DNA of 64,000 nt from Pseudomonas extremaustralis. GTDB lineage: Bacteria; Pseudomonadota; Gammaproteobacteria; Pseudomonadales; Pseudomonadaceae. Under the pieces are notes generated by a model that ran no database searches, had not been told where the DNA came from, and saw only the letters and a program-made list of their open reading frames with translations. This document shows, one piece after another, positions 8,196 to 17,116 of this stretch. Position 1 is the first letter of the stretch, and every line of letters begins with the position of its first letter. The stretch is from positions 5,676,501 to 5,740,500 of the forward strand of contig NZ_LT629689.1 of NCBI RefSeq assembly GCF_900102035.1, given 5' to 3'. The position numbers and the translations under genes were made by a program.

Positions 8196-8657
8196 ATGCA
8201 AACGCTAATCATCAATGGACAGTCGCACCAAGTCGACGTGCCGCAGGATATGCCTCTGCTTTGGGTCTTACGCGATGTGCTTGGCCTCACCGGGACAAAA
8301 TACGGCTGTGGTATTGCTCAGTGTGGCGTTTGCACCGTGCATCTTGATGGTCAGCCGATACGTTCGTGCGTGACCCCTGTTGCTGCTTTGACGGGCCGCT
8401 CAATCACCACCATTGAAGCCATCGGTGAGACTGCTGTCGGTCAAGCCGTTCAACAGGCTTGGCTGGCGCATGAGGTGGTGCAATGCGGTTACTGTCAGTC
8501 AGGGCAGATCATGGCGGCCACTGCTCTGCTGCAGAGCCAGCCCGCGCCAGACGATCAGGCGATTGATGCTGCAATGGCAGGCAATCTTTGTCGCTGCGCC
8601 ACCTACACCCGTATTCGCACAGCCATCCACAGTGTTGGCCGTGTAGAGGAGGCGTGA
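8196..8657 (+). CDS. Molybdenum hydroxylase small subunit, [2Fe-2S] protein (IorA-like)
   Basis: A 153-residue iron-sulfur subunit. Four Cys of a plant-type ferredoxin cluster are seen (C38, C43, C46, C58 in [11 protein letters not shown]...RSC). Four Cys of the C-terminal helical cluster follow (C97, C100, C132, C134 in QCGYC and LCRC). This is the layout of xanthine-oxidase-family small subunits such as isoquinoline 1-oxidoreductase alpha and NicA. It passes electrons from the Mo subunit toward the cytochrome. GAGGA at 8185-8189 supports the ATG at 8196. It lies one base before the large subunit gene. Confidence 0.93.
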   Translation: MQTLIINGQSHQVDVPQDMPLLWVLRDVLGLTGTKYGCGIAQCGVCTVHLDGQPIRSCVTPVAALTGRSITTIEAIGETAVGQAVQQAWLAHEVVQCGYCQSGQIMAATALLQSQPAPDDQAIDAAMAGNLCRCATYTRIRTAIHSVGRVEEA

Positions 8658-8658
8658 G

Positions 8659-10851
8659 ATGAAGAAGACAATCGAAATGAATGTTGATATGTCCCGTCGC
8701 CGTCTCTTGCAAGGCAGCGGTATCGCGGTCGGCGGCTTGGTGTTGAGTACCTGGCTACCGCCGTTGGTGTCCAAAAGCGCTGCCTCCGAGGCTGCTGCCT
8801 TAGGCCGGCTGGGTGATCGCTCCGCTGAGGGGTTCGGGGCCTTTGTGCGGGTGGGCCCAGATGGCGTGGTCACGGTGATCTCGCCGAAGATTGAAATGGG
8901 TCAGGGCGCGCAAACTGGTATAGCAATGATGGTGGCGGAGGAGCTTGAGGTCGATTTGGATAAGGTAGTAATCCAGGAGGCCCCACCGAACTCCGCACTG
9001 TATACCGATACCTTGCTTCAGTTTCAGGCCACTGGTGGCTCGACCTCTACCCGTTACACCTGGGAGCCGCTGCGTCGGGCGGGCGCTACAGCGCGCATTC
9101 TGTTGATTCAGGCGGCAGCGCTGCAATGGCGCGTCGCGCCGAGCCTGTGTCATGCGCAGAATGGCCAGGTGTTTGGCCCCAAAGGCCTGCAGGCTGACTA
9201 CGGCGATTTGGTCGAGGCCGCTGCGACGCTGCCGTTGCCCGACGCGGTGCCGCTGAAAACCCCCGAGCAGTTCAAGCTGTTGGGCACTCCCGCGCAACGC
9301 CTGGACACGCCCGCGAAGGTCAACGGCAAGGCGCGTTTTACCATTGACCTGCAAATCCCCGGGATGCTGGTGGCCTCCAGCATCACCTGTCCGGTGTATG
9401 GCGGACGGCTGCGTTCGGTTGATGAAACTGAGGCGCGACGGGTGTTAGGGGTTCGCGACATCGTGCGTTTGGACAATGCCGTGGCCGTTACCGCAAGTAA
9501 CTTTTGGGCCTGCCAGCAGGCCATCAAAGCGTTAAAGATCGAGTGGGAACTTGGGTCGAACGCTACTATCGGATCAAAGCAACTGGACCAGGAGCTGCTA
9601 GCCGCAAGTAGCCGTGATGGCGTGGTCGCTAAGCGCACAGGCGATATTGAGCAAGCCAAACAGGGATCTTCCAGCCAGTTCGAGGCCGTTTACGAGCAAG
9701 CGCTGTTGTCGCATTCGCCGCTTGAGCCCATGAGCTGCGTGGCCCATGTGCGTAAAGATGCGTGCGAGCTATGGGTGGGCACCCAAGTGCCGGTCTTCGC
9801 CCAACAGACGGCCGCCCAAGTCACCGGGCTGCCCTTGGAAAAAATCCAGGTGCACAATCAATTGATCGGTGGGGCATTTGGCCGGCGTCTGGAGTTCGAC
9901 TTCATCACCCAAGCAGTGGCCATCGCGCGTCAGGTCGATTACCCGATCAAGCTGGTCTGGAGCCGTGAGGAGGACATGACCCACGACCTGTATCGGCCGC
10001 TCTATGCCGATCGTATGCAAGCCGCCCTCGATAAGCAGGGGCGTCCGCTGGGCTGGGAACACCGTATCGCTGGTGCCTCGATTCTCGCCCGCTATGCCGG
10101 CAGCTTGCCTCCCAGCGGCGTGGATGCCGATGCCGTTGAAGTCGCGGTGGAACCCATCTACCGCCTGCCGCATTTGCAGGTTCGCTATATCCGCCAGGAG
10201 CCGAGTGTCGTGCCCGTGTCCTGGTGGCGAGGCGTGGGCCCTCTGCGGGGGACCTATGCCCTGGAGTGTTTTATTGATGAGCTGGCGCACAATGCCAAGG
10301 CCGACCCGGTGGTCTACCGTTTGGAGCTGTTGGCGGACCAGCCACGTGCCCAGGCGGTGCTGCGCTTACTTGCTGAGAAGAGTGACTGGTACCAGTCTTT
10401 ACCTGCTGGGCAGGGTCGGGGTGTGGCAGTAAGTTCGGTGTTTGGCAGCTATGTAGCAACTCTCGTTGAGCTTGAGATGCAGGGTGAATTTGGCTTGCGC
10501 ATTAAACGCTTGATCAGTGTTGTGGACTGCGGCTTCGCGACTAACCCGACGTCGGTCTTGGCGCAGGTTGAAGGTGGGACATTATTCGGTCTGTCTGCTT
10601 CGTTGTTCAACGAAATTCTTATCGAGAACGGTCAGGTTCAGCAGACCAACTTCCACAACTATCGGCAGCTGCGCATAAGTGAGGCGCCAGCAGTTGAGGT
10701 GCACCTGCTGCCTAGCCTGGAAGCACCGGGCGGAGTCGGGGAAGCCGGTACTGCGCTGATCGGTCCAGCTTTGGTTAACGCTCTCTACGCTGCTTCCGGT
10801 ACGCGCATTCGTCGGTTACCACTTAGCCGTGCTGGCTATTATCCGGTTTGA
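8659..10851 (+). CDS. Molybdenum hydroxylase large subunit, Mo-cofactor-binding (IorB-like), Tat-exported
   Basis: A 730-residue catalytic subunit of the xanthine oxidase family. The N-terminus has a twin-arginine signal (SRRRLLQGSG at residues 12-21, then a hydrophobic stretch), so the complex acts in the periplasm. Family motifs include KIEMGQGAQTGIAMMVAEEL, GGAFGRRLEFDFITQAV and, near the end, GGVGEAGTALIGPALVNAL, whose Glu695 matches the base that activates the hydroxylating water. Substrates of relatives include N-heterocycles (isoquinoline, nicotinate) and aldehydes. The cytochrome gene immediately downstream points to respiratory electron disposal. The substrate is not determinable here. 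Confidence 0.92.
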   Translation: MKKTIEMNVDMSRRRLLQGSGIAVGGLVLSTWLPPLVSKSAASEAAALGRLGDRSAEGFGAFVRVGPDGVVTVISPKIEMGQGAQTGIAMMVAEELEVDLDKVVIQEAPPNSALYTDTLLQFQATGGSTSTRYTWEPLRRAGATARILLIQAAALQWRVAPSLCHAQNGQVFGPKGLQADYGDLVEAAATLPLPDAVPLKTPEQFKLLGTPAQRLDTPAKVNGKARFTIDLQIPGMLVASSITCPVYGGRLRSVDETEARRVLGVRDIVRLDNAVAVTASNFWACQQAIKALKIEWELGSNATIGSKQLDQELLAASSRDGVVAKRTGDIEQAKQGSSSQFEAVYEQALLSHSPLEPMSCVAHVRKDACELWVGTQVPVFAQQTAAQVTGLPLEKIQVHNQLIGGAFGRRLEFDFITQAVAIARQVDYPIKLVWSREEDMTHDLYRPLYADRMQAALDKQGRPLGWEHRIAGASILARYAGSLPPSGVDADAVEVAVEPIYRLPHLQVRYIRQEPSVVPVSWWRGVGPLRGTYALECFIDELAHNAKADPVVYRLELLADQPRAQAVLRLLAEKSDWYQSLPAGQGRGVAVSSVFGSYVATLVELEMQGEFGLRIKRLISVVDCGFATNPTSVLAQVEGGTLFGLSASLFNEILIENGQVQQTNFHNYRQLRISEAPAVEVHLLPSLEAPGGVGEAGTALIGPALVNALYAASGTRIRRLPLSRAGYYPV

Positions 10852-10861
10852 GGAGTTACTC

Positions 10862-12082
10862 GTGAATTTGATAACAAGTTGGCTATTGCTCGCTAGCGGA
10901 TTCCTGGTGGCGCAGTTTGCGTATGCGCAGGAGGACTTACTTGCCAGGGGCGAGTATCTTGCGCGCGCTGCAAATTGCGTGGCTTGCCATACCGTGCCCG
11001 GTGGTAAACCCTTCACCGGTGGTGTCGAATTTAAGCTGCCATTCGGCTCGCTTTTTTCGCCCAATATCACTCCAGATAAGCAAACTGGCATCGGAGCCTG
11101 GACTGATGATGAGTTCGTTAGCGCGCTGCGAACCGGCGTGGGGCGCGATGGCAAACACTACTATCCAGCATTCCCTTATACGTCCTACAGCAAGATGTCG
11201 CGTGACGACATCCTGGCCATCAAAAGCTATCTCGATAGCCTGGAGCCAATCGAGCAGGTGGCTCAAGAGAACCAGCTGAACTTCCCGTTCAATCAGCGTT
11301 GGGGGATGTTTTTCTGGAATATGCTGTTCCTGGACGACAAGCAATTTCAAACCGAGGCCCAGCACTCTAGCGAGTGGAATCGAGGCAAATACCTAGTGGA
11401 AGGTCCTGGCCACTGTGGTGAGTGCCATTCGCCTCGGAACCTGTTCCAAGCTGTCAGCAAAGACCGTTCGCTTGCCGGTAACCTGATACAGGGTTGGAAC
11501 GCTTACAACATCAGCTCTGACCCGATAAATGGCGTCGGTGCCTGGCCCACGGACGTGCTGGCGCGTTACTTGAAAGACGGCGCAGCGCCAGGATTCGGGT
11601 TGTCCACCGGGCCGATGGCGGAGGTGGTGGAGCACAGTCTGAGCCATCTGACCGACGCCGATCGTCACGCGATCGCCGTTTATCTCAAGGACTCACCGGC
11701 GCGCAGCGAAGGTGTGGCTCGTCCCCAGAAGGCTAAGCTTGCACCGCAGGGGGGCGACAATGCCCTTGGCAACAAACTGTTCGCCGAAGCCTGTTCTAGT
11801 TGTCACCGCTGGGACGGGACCGGAAACCAGAGTCAGACGGCCATGCTACGGGGTCTAAAGACGGTCAACGATCCTGCCGCCAGTAACTTGCTGGGCGTCC
11901 TGCTAAATGGGCATGGTTCGACCGACACTCGGGTAGATCGACGCATGCCGTCGTTCGGGACCATTTACTCCGACCAGGAATTGGCTGCGCTGAGCAGCTT
12001 CGTACTGAAACGCTTTGGCGAGACTGGTGCGCAGGTATCGGAGCAAGCTGTGGCCAAGCGCCGTACTGAGTCCCTTCATTGA
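10862..12082 (+). CDS. Triheme cytochrome c subunit of the molybdenum hydroxylase
   Basis: A 406-residue secreted protein with a signal peptide ending near AYA (residues 20-22). Three heme c sites are present: CVACH (39-43), CGECH and CSSCH. This is the architecture of cytochrome subunits of membrane alcohol/aldehyde dehydrogenases and of the C-terminal part of NicB. AGGAG at 10851-10855 places the start at the GTG at 10862; the longer open frame to 10829 overlaps the Mo subunit. It should move electrons from the Fe-S subunit to the respiratory chain. Confidence 0.92.
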   Translation: MNLITSWLLLASGFLVAQFAYAQEDLLARGEYLARAANCVACHTVPGGKPFTGGVEFKLPFGSLFSPNITPDKQTGIGAWTDDEFVSALRTGVGRDGKHYYPAFPYTSYSKMSRDDILAIKSYLDSLEPIEQVAQENQLNFPFNQRWGMFFWNMLFLDDKQFQTEAQHSSEWNRGKYLVEGPGHCGECHSPRNLFQAVSKDRSLAGNLIQGWNAYNISSDPINGVGAWPTDVLARYLKDGAAPGFGLSTGPMAEVVEHSLSHLTDADRHAIAVYLKDSPARSEGVARPQKAKLAPQGGDNALGNKLFAEACSSCHRWDGTGNQSQTAMLRGLKTVNDPAASNLLGVLLNGHGSTDTRVDRRMPSFGTIYSDQELAALSSFVLKRFGETGAQVSEQAVAKRRTESLH

Positions 12083-12095
12083 GCCGAGGTGCCTC

Positions 12096-13301
12096 ATGTC
12101 TGGTCTGATTCCACTGCTGGATGTACTCCTGGCGGAGCGCAATGCTGGCCGAGAAGCGGTGCTTGCGACCGTGGTAAAAGTCGACGGCTCTGCGTATCGG
12201 CGACCAGGAGCGCGGATGCTAGTCTCGCGCTTCGGCAGGCCCGAGGGGACCATCAGTGGTGGCTGCCTGGAGGCGGAAGTCGCCAGAAAAGCCTGGTGGT
12301 TAACTGAAGCTGGGCCTGCACTGCGTAGCTACAGCACCTCCGAGGCGGATGAGGGCAGTGAGGAAGCGCTGAGTTTCGGGCTGGGCTGCAACGGTAAGGT
12401 TCACGTATTGTTCGAGCGGCTGCCTGCCAGTGGACCTTGCGCGTTGATTACTGCGTTGCTTGGCGTTCGCGACACCCAGCAACCGGCGGCCATCGCCACG
12501 GTGATCGCCAGCTCGGCTGATGGTTCACACCGGTTAGGTGATCGCCTGTTATTAGTGTCAGGACAAAGCGCCGAGGGCGAGTTGCTGCAGTCGGCGCTGG
12601 CTGAGCAGATCAGGATTGATCTCCAACAGACCTTGGTGCGTGGAAAGTCATCCCGATATCTTTACCCGAATGGCACCGGCAAGATTGAAGTGCTTATGGA
12701 GTACCTGCCGCCCGTGCGGCGTTTGGTAGTGTTTGGTGCGGGCCATGATGCCCAGCCGCTGGTGCGCATGGCCAAGCTCTTGGGCTGGCATGTGACAATC
12801 ATCGATGGGCGGTCACACTTTGCCCGAGCAGAGCGTTTTCCCGACGCTGACCAGGTGCTGGTTGGCGATGTTGAGCAACCTTTCGCCTACCGTGAACTTG
12901 TACGCGGCGCAGCGGTGGCGGTGATGACTCACAGCTTGGTGCAAGACGCGCACTGGCTGCAGGGAGTGTTGCACAGTGAGCCCTGTTATGTAGGGCAGTT
13001 GGGCCCGCGTGAGCGCACCGAGCGCCTGCTGGCCGGTATCCACGAGCAGCAGGGCGAGTTGCCGGGGCTGGCGTGTTTGCATTATCCGATTGGCCTGGAC
13101 CTGGGCGGCGACACTCCGGAAAGCGTGGCTATGGCGATGCTGGCGGAAATTCAGGCGGTGCTCAATGGCCGCAATGGTGGCAGCCTGCGTTTCAGGTCCG
13201 CGAGTATCCATGATAGCGACCCAGTGCTGATCGCTAGCGAGACCGAAACCGAAATCGCTTTTGCTGCAGAGGCTTATCGGCGGTTCGCCGTGCAGCCTTG
13301 A
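12096..13301 (+). CDS. XdhC/CoxI-family molybdenum enzyme maturation factor
   Basis: A 401-residue protein with an N-terminal XdhC/CoxI domain (VLATVVKVDGSAYRRPGARM, then GTISGGCLEAEV) and a C-terminal Rossmann half (VVFGAGHDAQPLVRMAKLLG, then HVTIIDGR). XdhC proteins bind and protect the molybdenum cofactor, support its sulfuration and insert it into xanthine-oxidase-family enzymes. Its place right after the cytochrome gene indicates a dedicated chaperone for this enzyme. The ATG at 12096 is preferred, because the longer frame from 12015 runs into the preceding gene. Confidence 0.9.
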   Translation: MSGLIPLLDVLLAERNAGREAVLATVVKVDGSAYRRPGARMLVSRFGRPEGTISGGCLEAEVARKAWWLTEAGPALRSYSTSEADEGSEEALSFGLGCNGKVHVLFERLPASGPCALITALLGVRDTQQPAAIATVIASSADGSHRLGDRLLLVSGQSAEGELLQSALAEQIRIDLQQTLVRGKSSRYLYPNGTGKIEVLMEYLPPVRRLVVFGAGHDAQPLVRMAKLLGWHVTIIDGRSHFARAERFPDADQVLVGDVEQPFAYRELVRGAAVAVMTHSLVQDAHWLQGVLHSEPCYVGQLGPRERTERLLAGIHEQQGELPGLACLHYPIGLDLGGDTPESVAMAMLAEIQAVLNGRNGGSLRFRSASIHDSDPVLIASETETEIAFAAEAYRRFAVQP

Positions 13302-13329
13302 CGACTGATCAACCGAGGAACCTATCAGC

Positions 13330-13668
13330 ATGAATCAAGCCATACGCGTTGTAGCGATACTGACCGCCAAAGGCGGCAAAGAGCAGCAGGTCGAGCAGAT
13401 TCTGCGAGCTTGCGTGCATCCCTCGCGGGCCGAAGACGGTTGCCTGTCTTACGTCCTGAGTCGGTGCATTGAACAGGTCGGACGGTTTGTCTTCGTCGAG
13501 CGCTGGGCAAGCCATGAGGCGATAGCGCTTCATCGGCAGATGCACCATTACACGACCATGGCCAATGCCCTTGGCGAGCTGCTGAGCGATCGTCAGGTTT
13601 ATGTGCTGGAGGCGTTGGCTGAGGATGGCGAGTCAGCCACTGGCTTCGACACGGACATGGCAGGGTGA
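13330..13668 (+). CDS. Putative quinol monooxygenase (ABM/YgiN-like)
   Basis: A 112-residue single ABM-fold protein: IRVVAILTAKGGKEQQVEQI, DGCLSYVLSRCIEQVGRFVF and ERWASHEAIALHRQMHHY match the YgiN/antibiotic-biosynthesis-monooxygenase pattern. Such proteins oxidise quinols or small aromatic intermediates without a cofactor, or act as small dimeric accessories. GAGGAA lies before the ATG. It overlaps the downstream MoaA-like gene by 4 bases (GTGA), so it belongs to the same operon. It may handle the hydroxylated product, which is inference. Confidence 0.8.
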   Translation: MNQAIRVVAILTAKGGKEQQVEQILRACVHPSRAEDGCLSYVLSRCIEQVGRFVFVERWASHEAIALHRQMHHYTTMANALGELLSDRQVYVLEALAEDGESATGFDTDMAG

Positions 13669-14633
13669 TCGTCGATCGACAGGGTCGGCGTTTCCGCAAA
13701 CTTCGCCTGAGCCTCACGGCTGCCTGCAATTACGCCTGCACCTACTGTGTGGCCGATGGCCGCCGCTTGGTGGCCGCGCGTGATGAGCTGACGGCCGCGT
13801 CGATGCTGCGCGCCGTCGAACTGCTCAGGGATGTCGCCGGTATCGACGCGCTGCGCATTACCGGCGGTGAGCCGCTGCTGAGTGATCGGCTGGAGCCTTT
13901 TCTGCAGGGCATCGGTGCGCTAGCGTTGCAGGACATCAGCCTGACCACTAATGGACAATTGCTGGCCGGCAAGTTGCCGTTATTGCGCAGCGCGGGCATC
14001 CAGCGGGTCAATGTGTCCCTCGACACACTTGACCCGCGCGCCTTCCGCAAGATCGCAAAGGGCGGCGATCTGCAGACTGTGCTTAACGGCATTGAGCTGG
14101 CGCGTCGATCTGGTATGAGCATCAAAATCAATATGGTGCCGATGCGTGGCAGCAACCTCGACCAGGTCATGCCCATGTTGGCGTTCTGCCTGGAGCAGGG
14201 CTACGAATTGCGCTTTATCGAGCTGATGCGCATGGGCCATCTGGCCCAGCATGCAGAGGCTTTTCGTACCCAGTTCGTCGGCCAGCGCGAGCTGCTGGAG
14301 CTTATCGGCGAGTGTTATGTCTTCACACAAACCGAGGCAGCGCTAGATGCCACTGCGCTGCGTTATAGCGTGGGCGAGCGCGGGGCGTTCGGTATTATTG
14401 CCAACGAAAGCGCGCCCTTTTGCCGGAGCTGCAGTCGTCTGCGGTTGTCGTCTACGGGCTGGTTATACGGATGCCTATCATCCAATCGCGGACATTTTAT
14501 GGGCGCGCTGTTGGATCTGCCGACTGAGCAGGCGCAGCCGCAACTGAAAGGGTTGCTCAGTCGTGCGCTGCAGGACAAACAAGACGCCACTTTTACCGGC
14601 AGTGCCCTGATTATGAAATCGGTGGGTGGCTAA
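13665..14633 (+). CDS. MoaA-like radical SAM protein (GTP 3',8-cyclase paralogue)
   Basis: A 322-residue radical SAM enzyme. C21, C25 and C28 (CNYACTYC) form the SAM cluster, with LRITGGEPLLS and LTTNGQLL following. A C-terminal CRSC...C motif (PFCRSCSRLRLSSTGWLYGC) gives the second [4Fe-4S] cluster, and the chain ends in GG as MoaA does. MoaA starts molybdopterin synthesis from GTP. A GTG start overlaps the previous stop. Placement in this operon suggests a dedicated copy raising cofactor supply; a core moaA presumably exists elsewhere in the genome, which cannot be checked here. Confidence 0.87.
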   Translation: MIVDRQGRRFRKLRLSLTAACNYACTYCVADGRRLVAARDELTAASMLRAVELLRDVAGIDALRITGGEPLLSDRLEPFLQGIGALALQDISLTTNGQLLAGKLPLLRSAGIQRVNVSLDTLDPRAFRKIAKGGDLQTVLNGIELARRSGMSIKINMVPMRGSNLDQVMPMLAFCLEQGYELRFIELMRMGHLAQHAEAFRTQFVGQRELLELIGECYVFTQTEAALDATALRYSVGERGAFGIIANESAPFCRSCSRLRLSSTGWLYGCLSSNRGHFMGALLDLPTEQAQPQLKGLLSRALQDKQDATFTGSALIMKSVGG

Positions 14634-15210
14634 GGTCGGCCGGCTTGTCGACGTCCAGCAGGATGCCCCTGTCAGCAAGCGTCACTTCTATCACCTGTTG
14701 CGCATGGGTGGCGATTAAAGCCTTGGCCCCATTCTCCCCTTGCAGTTGCATCAACTCCGGCCAAAAGCGCCGGCCGAACAACACGGGGTGTCCGCACTGG
14801 CCATCGCAGTAAGCGACAACAATATGTTCAGCGTGCGCATGCGCGCGCAACTGCAACAGCGTTGCGAGAGTAATCCACGGCATATCCCCGAGCAGCACCG
14901 CCACCGCAGTGGCCTGCGTATTTGCCAGGCTCTGGATGCCGGCGGCCAGGCTTGAGCCCATGCCCTGTTTGGCGTGGGCCGCACGTACCAGATGAATGTC
15001 ATGCGGAATAGCCAAGGCCTGTGCATCATCCTCAGCCTTTAATACGACTCGAACATCGCTGAAGGCTTCTTTCGCGCGCAACAACGTCGCGCGCAAAAGG
15101 CTGCTGCCGTCTGCCAGCTGGGCAAGGCGTTTGTCGCTGCCGAAGCGTTGCCCGGAGCCGGCGGCGAGAACTAGGCCGACATATTCAGGCTTGCGGTGCG
15201 GTTCTGTCAT
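14611..15210 (-). CDS. MocA/MobA-like molybdopterin nucleotidyltransferase
   Basis: A 199-residue NTP-transferase with the signature GLVLAAGSGQRFGSDKRLAQ, then LLGDMPWIT and DGQCGHPVLFGRRFWPEL. This matches MocA-type molybdenum cofactor cytidylyltransferases, which make the dinucleotide form used by xanthine-oxidase-family enzymes. It is convergent with the MoaA-like gene and overlaps it by 23 bases, so it has its own promoter. MobA (guanylyl) or a glycan-related nucleotidyltransferase are less likely alternatives given the neighbours. Confidence 0.83.
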   Translation of the reverse strand: MTEPHRKPEYVGLVLAAGSGQRFGSDKRLAQLADGSSLLRATLLRAKEAFSDVRVVLKAEDDAQALAIPHDIHLVRAAHAKQGMGSSLAAGIQSLANTQATAVAVLLGDMPWITLATLLQLRAHAHAEHIVVAYCDGQCGHPVLFGRRFWPELMQLQGENGAKALIATHAQQVIEVTLADRGILLDVDKPADLSHPPIS

Positions 15211-15622
15211 GTTGAAAAAATCCTATGCTGCCCCCTGAAGAAGAGGGCCGGCCGTAAAAAACCACTAGGAGGCTTCGCGCTTCTCTCTGGAATGTGCAGT
15301 ATTTTGCGTATACCGCTCCGGTTTCAGAGTGATTAAGTGGCAGTTTGGCGAAACCAAAGTGCGTTTCCACTGGGTAGTGAAGAACGCCGCGCCACAGGTC
15401 AAGTTGTTCGATCTGTCGAACCTGCACATGTCCTGGCTGGCCGGTATTTGCTGATCACCCCAGGCGAGATGGGGGCGTAATGCAGAGTATGCCCGCTACC
15501 AAATGCTCGCTGCGGCTAAAAACTCATAAATGAACGGGTTAGTTGATCGTTACTTGGTCAGATTGCTGTTTTTGAAATCGGCAAGCACTGAAATCAGCCA
15601 GAAATACAAGGTTTCTTCAGCC
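15211..15622. other. Spacer with an unassigned coding-like remnant
   Basis: No complete gene is visible. A plus-strand frame at about 15290-15454 reads WQFGETKVRFHWVVKN and FDLSNLHMSWLAGIC before a stop. This looks protein-like but has no start or ribosome site. The family was not recognised. Confidence 0.35.
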
Positions 15623-15928
15623 TTAGATTTTTTCTTGCAGCGCTTTGAAAAAGGCATCGATATTTTCGTCGTGGCGTTTGTAGTAGGTCCAGGGGCCGAT
15701 CCGCTGCGATGTCACCAATTGCGCGCGCTGCAGAGCTGCGAGATAAAGCGATGTGGTGGACTGCGAGAGGCCCGTGCGCTCTTGGATGATACTGACGCAC
15801 ACGCCTACCGTTTCTGGGTCGACCTCCTGCTCTGGAAAGATTGTCCTGGGATCCTTGAGCCAATTGAGGATGGCAAGGCGCATCGGGTTTGCCAATGCTT
15901 TCAGTGCTTCGTTGACGTCAATGGTCAT
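15623..15928 (-). CDS. ArsR-family winged-helix regulator
   Basis: A 101-residue ArsR/SmtB-type repressor: ALKALANPMRLAILNWLKDP, LSQSTTSLYLAALQRAQLV as the recognition helix region, and a wing RIGPWTYYKRHDENIDAFF. No metal-binding CxC box is seen, so it probably senses an organic or redox signal. The ATG at 15928 is chosen; the longer frame to 16030 would cover the palindrome at 15953. It is a clear paralogue of the ArsR gene at 26299, which shares GPWTYYKR/GKWTYYRR and the VGVCV/IGVCV segment. Confidence 0.85.
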   Translation of the reverse strand: MTIDVNEALKALANPMRLAILNWLKDPRTIFPEQEVDPETVGVCVSIIQERTGLSQSTTSLYLAALQRAQLVTSQRIGPWTYYKRHDENIDAFFKALQEKI

Positions 15929-15952
15929 GGAATTTTGATACCTGTTTTTTGC

Positions 15953-15966
15953 GATATTTAGATATC
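15953..15966. promoter_or_regulatory. Palindrome upstream of arsR, possible autoregulatory site
   Basis: GATATTTAGATATC has GATAT/ATATC arms. Its reverse complement contains ATATCTAAATAT, similar to ATATCTAAAATA before the OYE gene (18254-18270) and the aldehyde dehydrogenase gene (about 19847-19858). A shared ArsR site is inferred. Confidence 0.4.
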
Positions 15967-16066
15967 TTCCGGGTTTGCGCAGAAAAATGGAAGGTATTGA
16001 CGTGACCTCTGCGCCCGCCGTCTGTTGCAAGGACTGGCCGCTCCTGGCTGAAGTATTGTTGCTCTG

Positions 16067-17050
16067 TCAGGCAGCACTATCAGAAGCCTGGACGCCGAAT
16101 TGCGGGACGATATGCTTGCCAAGTTCCTCGATAACCTCTGCTGCGGGGCGTTTACCATACTTGAGGTTCAGGATGACGTGATCTACACCGATTTCCTGAA
16201 GTGTATCCAGCAAGGCCCGAAGGTGGTTACGTCCTAGTCGAAATCCTAGATGGATATGCGAGGGCGGCGTGGACGGGTGTTCGTCCAGGTCGATATAAAG
16301 CGATTGCAAGAACGGCTTGTAGATAGTGCCACACTGTTTAACTATTTCCTGTCGCCAATCCTCCACGATCAGTCGCTGTATTTTTGGCGGACGTGGATAG
16401 TTGATCCATCCATGGCTTTCACGTGCGATCCAATCGAGCGGCTGGCGGCTGTGTCCGGTTACGAATAGCGGTATTTCCCGAGTCGTAGGTTTGGGAACGA
16501 GGTCGGCCCCCACTAACTCGCCGCCACTCCAGCGAATGGGCTCGAAGTGTGTTCGATGGGCTTGGCGTATCACATTGAAGTTTTCTTGAAAGGTCTCGCC
16601 ACGCTTTTCTGGATCAATGCTGAATGCGGGAAACTCCACGGGACGATCGCCAGAGGCTACTCCCAGGAGCAAGCGACCTCCGCTCAACTGATCAATGCTC
16701 GCTGCGGCCTTTGCCGTGTGCAAGGGATTACGCAAAGTAAGGGCGATGGAGGCGGTACCTAGTGCGATTTCTGTTGTATGGGCTGCCATGTAGCCCAGAT
16801 ACACCCAAGGGTCGAAAACCTGGCCGACATCGCCGAAGCTAGGGTCCCTGAGTGGGACGTCGCGAAACCAGAGCGCCGAAAAACCAAGTGCCTCTGCACG
16901 TTTGGCCAGCGCGACCTGATCTAGCATGCTCGGTGTATCACCTTCGAAAGCCTCTAGGGGAAAGAACAGCCCAAGGCTTAGATGACCCTGCCTGAAGGTT
17001 CGTTTGAATCCCCTATGCTCTTGGTAGGGGATCGTGCTCGGTTGGTACAT
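16067..17050 (-). CDS. LLM-class flavin-dependent oxidoreductase (luciferase-like)
   Basis: A 327-residue bacterial-luciferase-like TIM barrel: LSLGLFFPLEAFEGDTPSML, KRAEALGFSALWFRDVPLRD, LDQLSGGRLLLGVASGDRP-type sequence and PLFVTGHSRQPLDWIARESH. Members use reduced F420 or FMN. In Pseudomonas FMN is expected, with FMNH2 supplied by a separate reductase. The gene is leftward and 67 bases downstream of the OYE gene, so they may be cotranscribed. The substrate is unknown. Confidence 0.86.
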   Translation of the reverse strand: MYQPSTIPYQEHRGFKRTFRQGHLSLGLFFPLEAFEGDTPSMLDQVALAKRAEALGFSALWFRDVPLRDPSFGDVGQVFDPWVYLGYMAAHTTEIALGTASIALTLRNPLHTAKAAASIDQLSGGRLLLGVASGDRPVEFPAFSIDPEKRGETFQENFNVIRQAHRTHFEPIRWSGGELVGADLVPKPTTREIPLFVTGHSRQPLDWIARESHGWINYPRPPKIQRLIVEDWRQEIVKQCGTIYKPFLQSLYIDLDEHPSTPPSHIHLGFRLGRNHLRALLDTLQEIGVDHVILNLKYGKRPAAEVIEELGKHIVPQFGVQASDSAA

Positions 17051-17116
17051 GCTTAACTTCCTCGGTCAGCAAACGCTGAGCCACGCCCCTGAGTTATGGG
17101 GCGTGGCATTGAGCGT

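Noticed and set aside
16250..16468. Plus-strand frame over the luciferase-like gene
   Set aside because: Short antisense frame within a well-supported enzyme gene.
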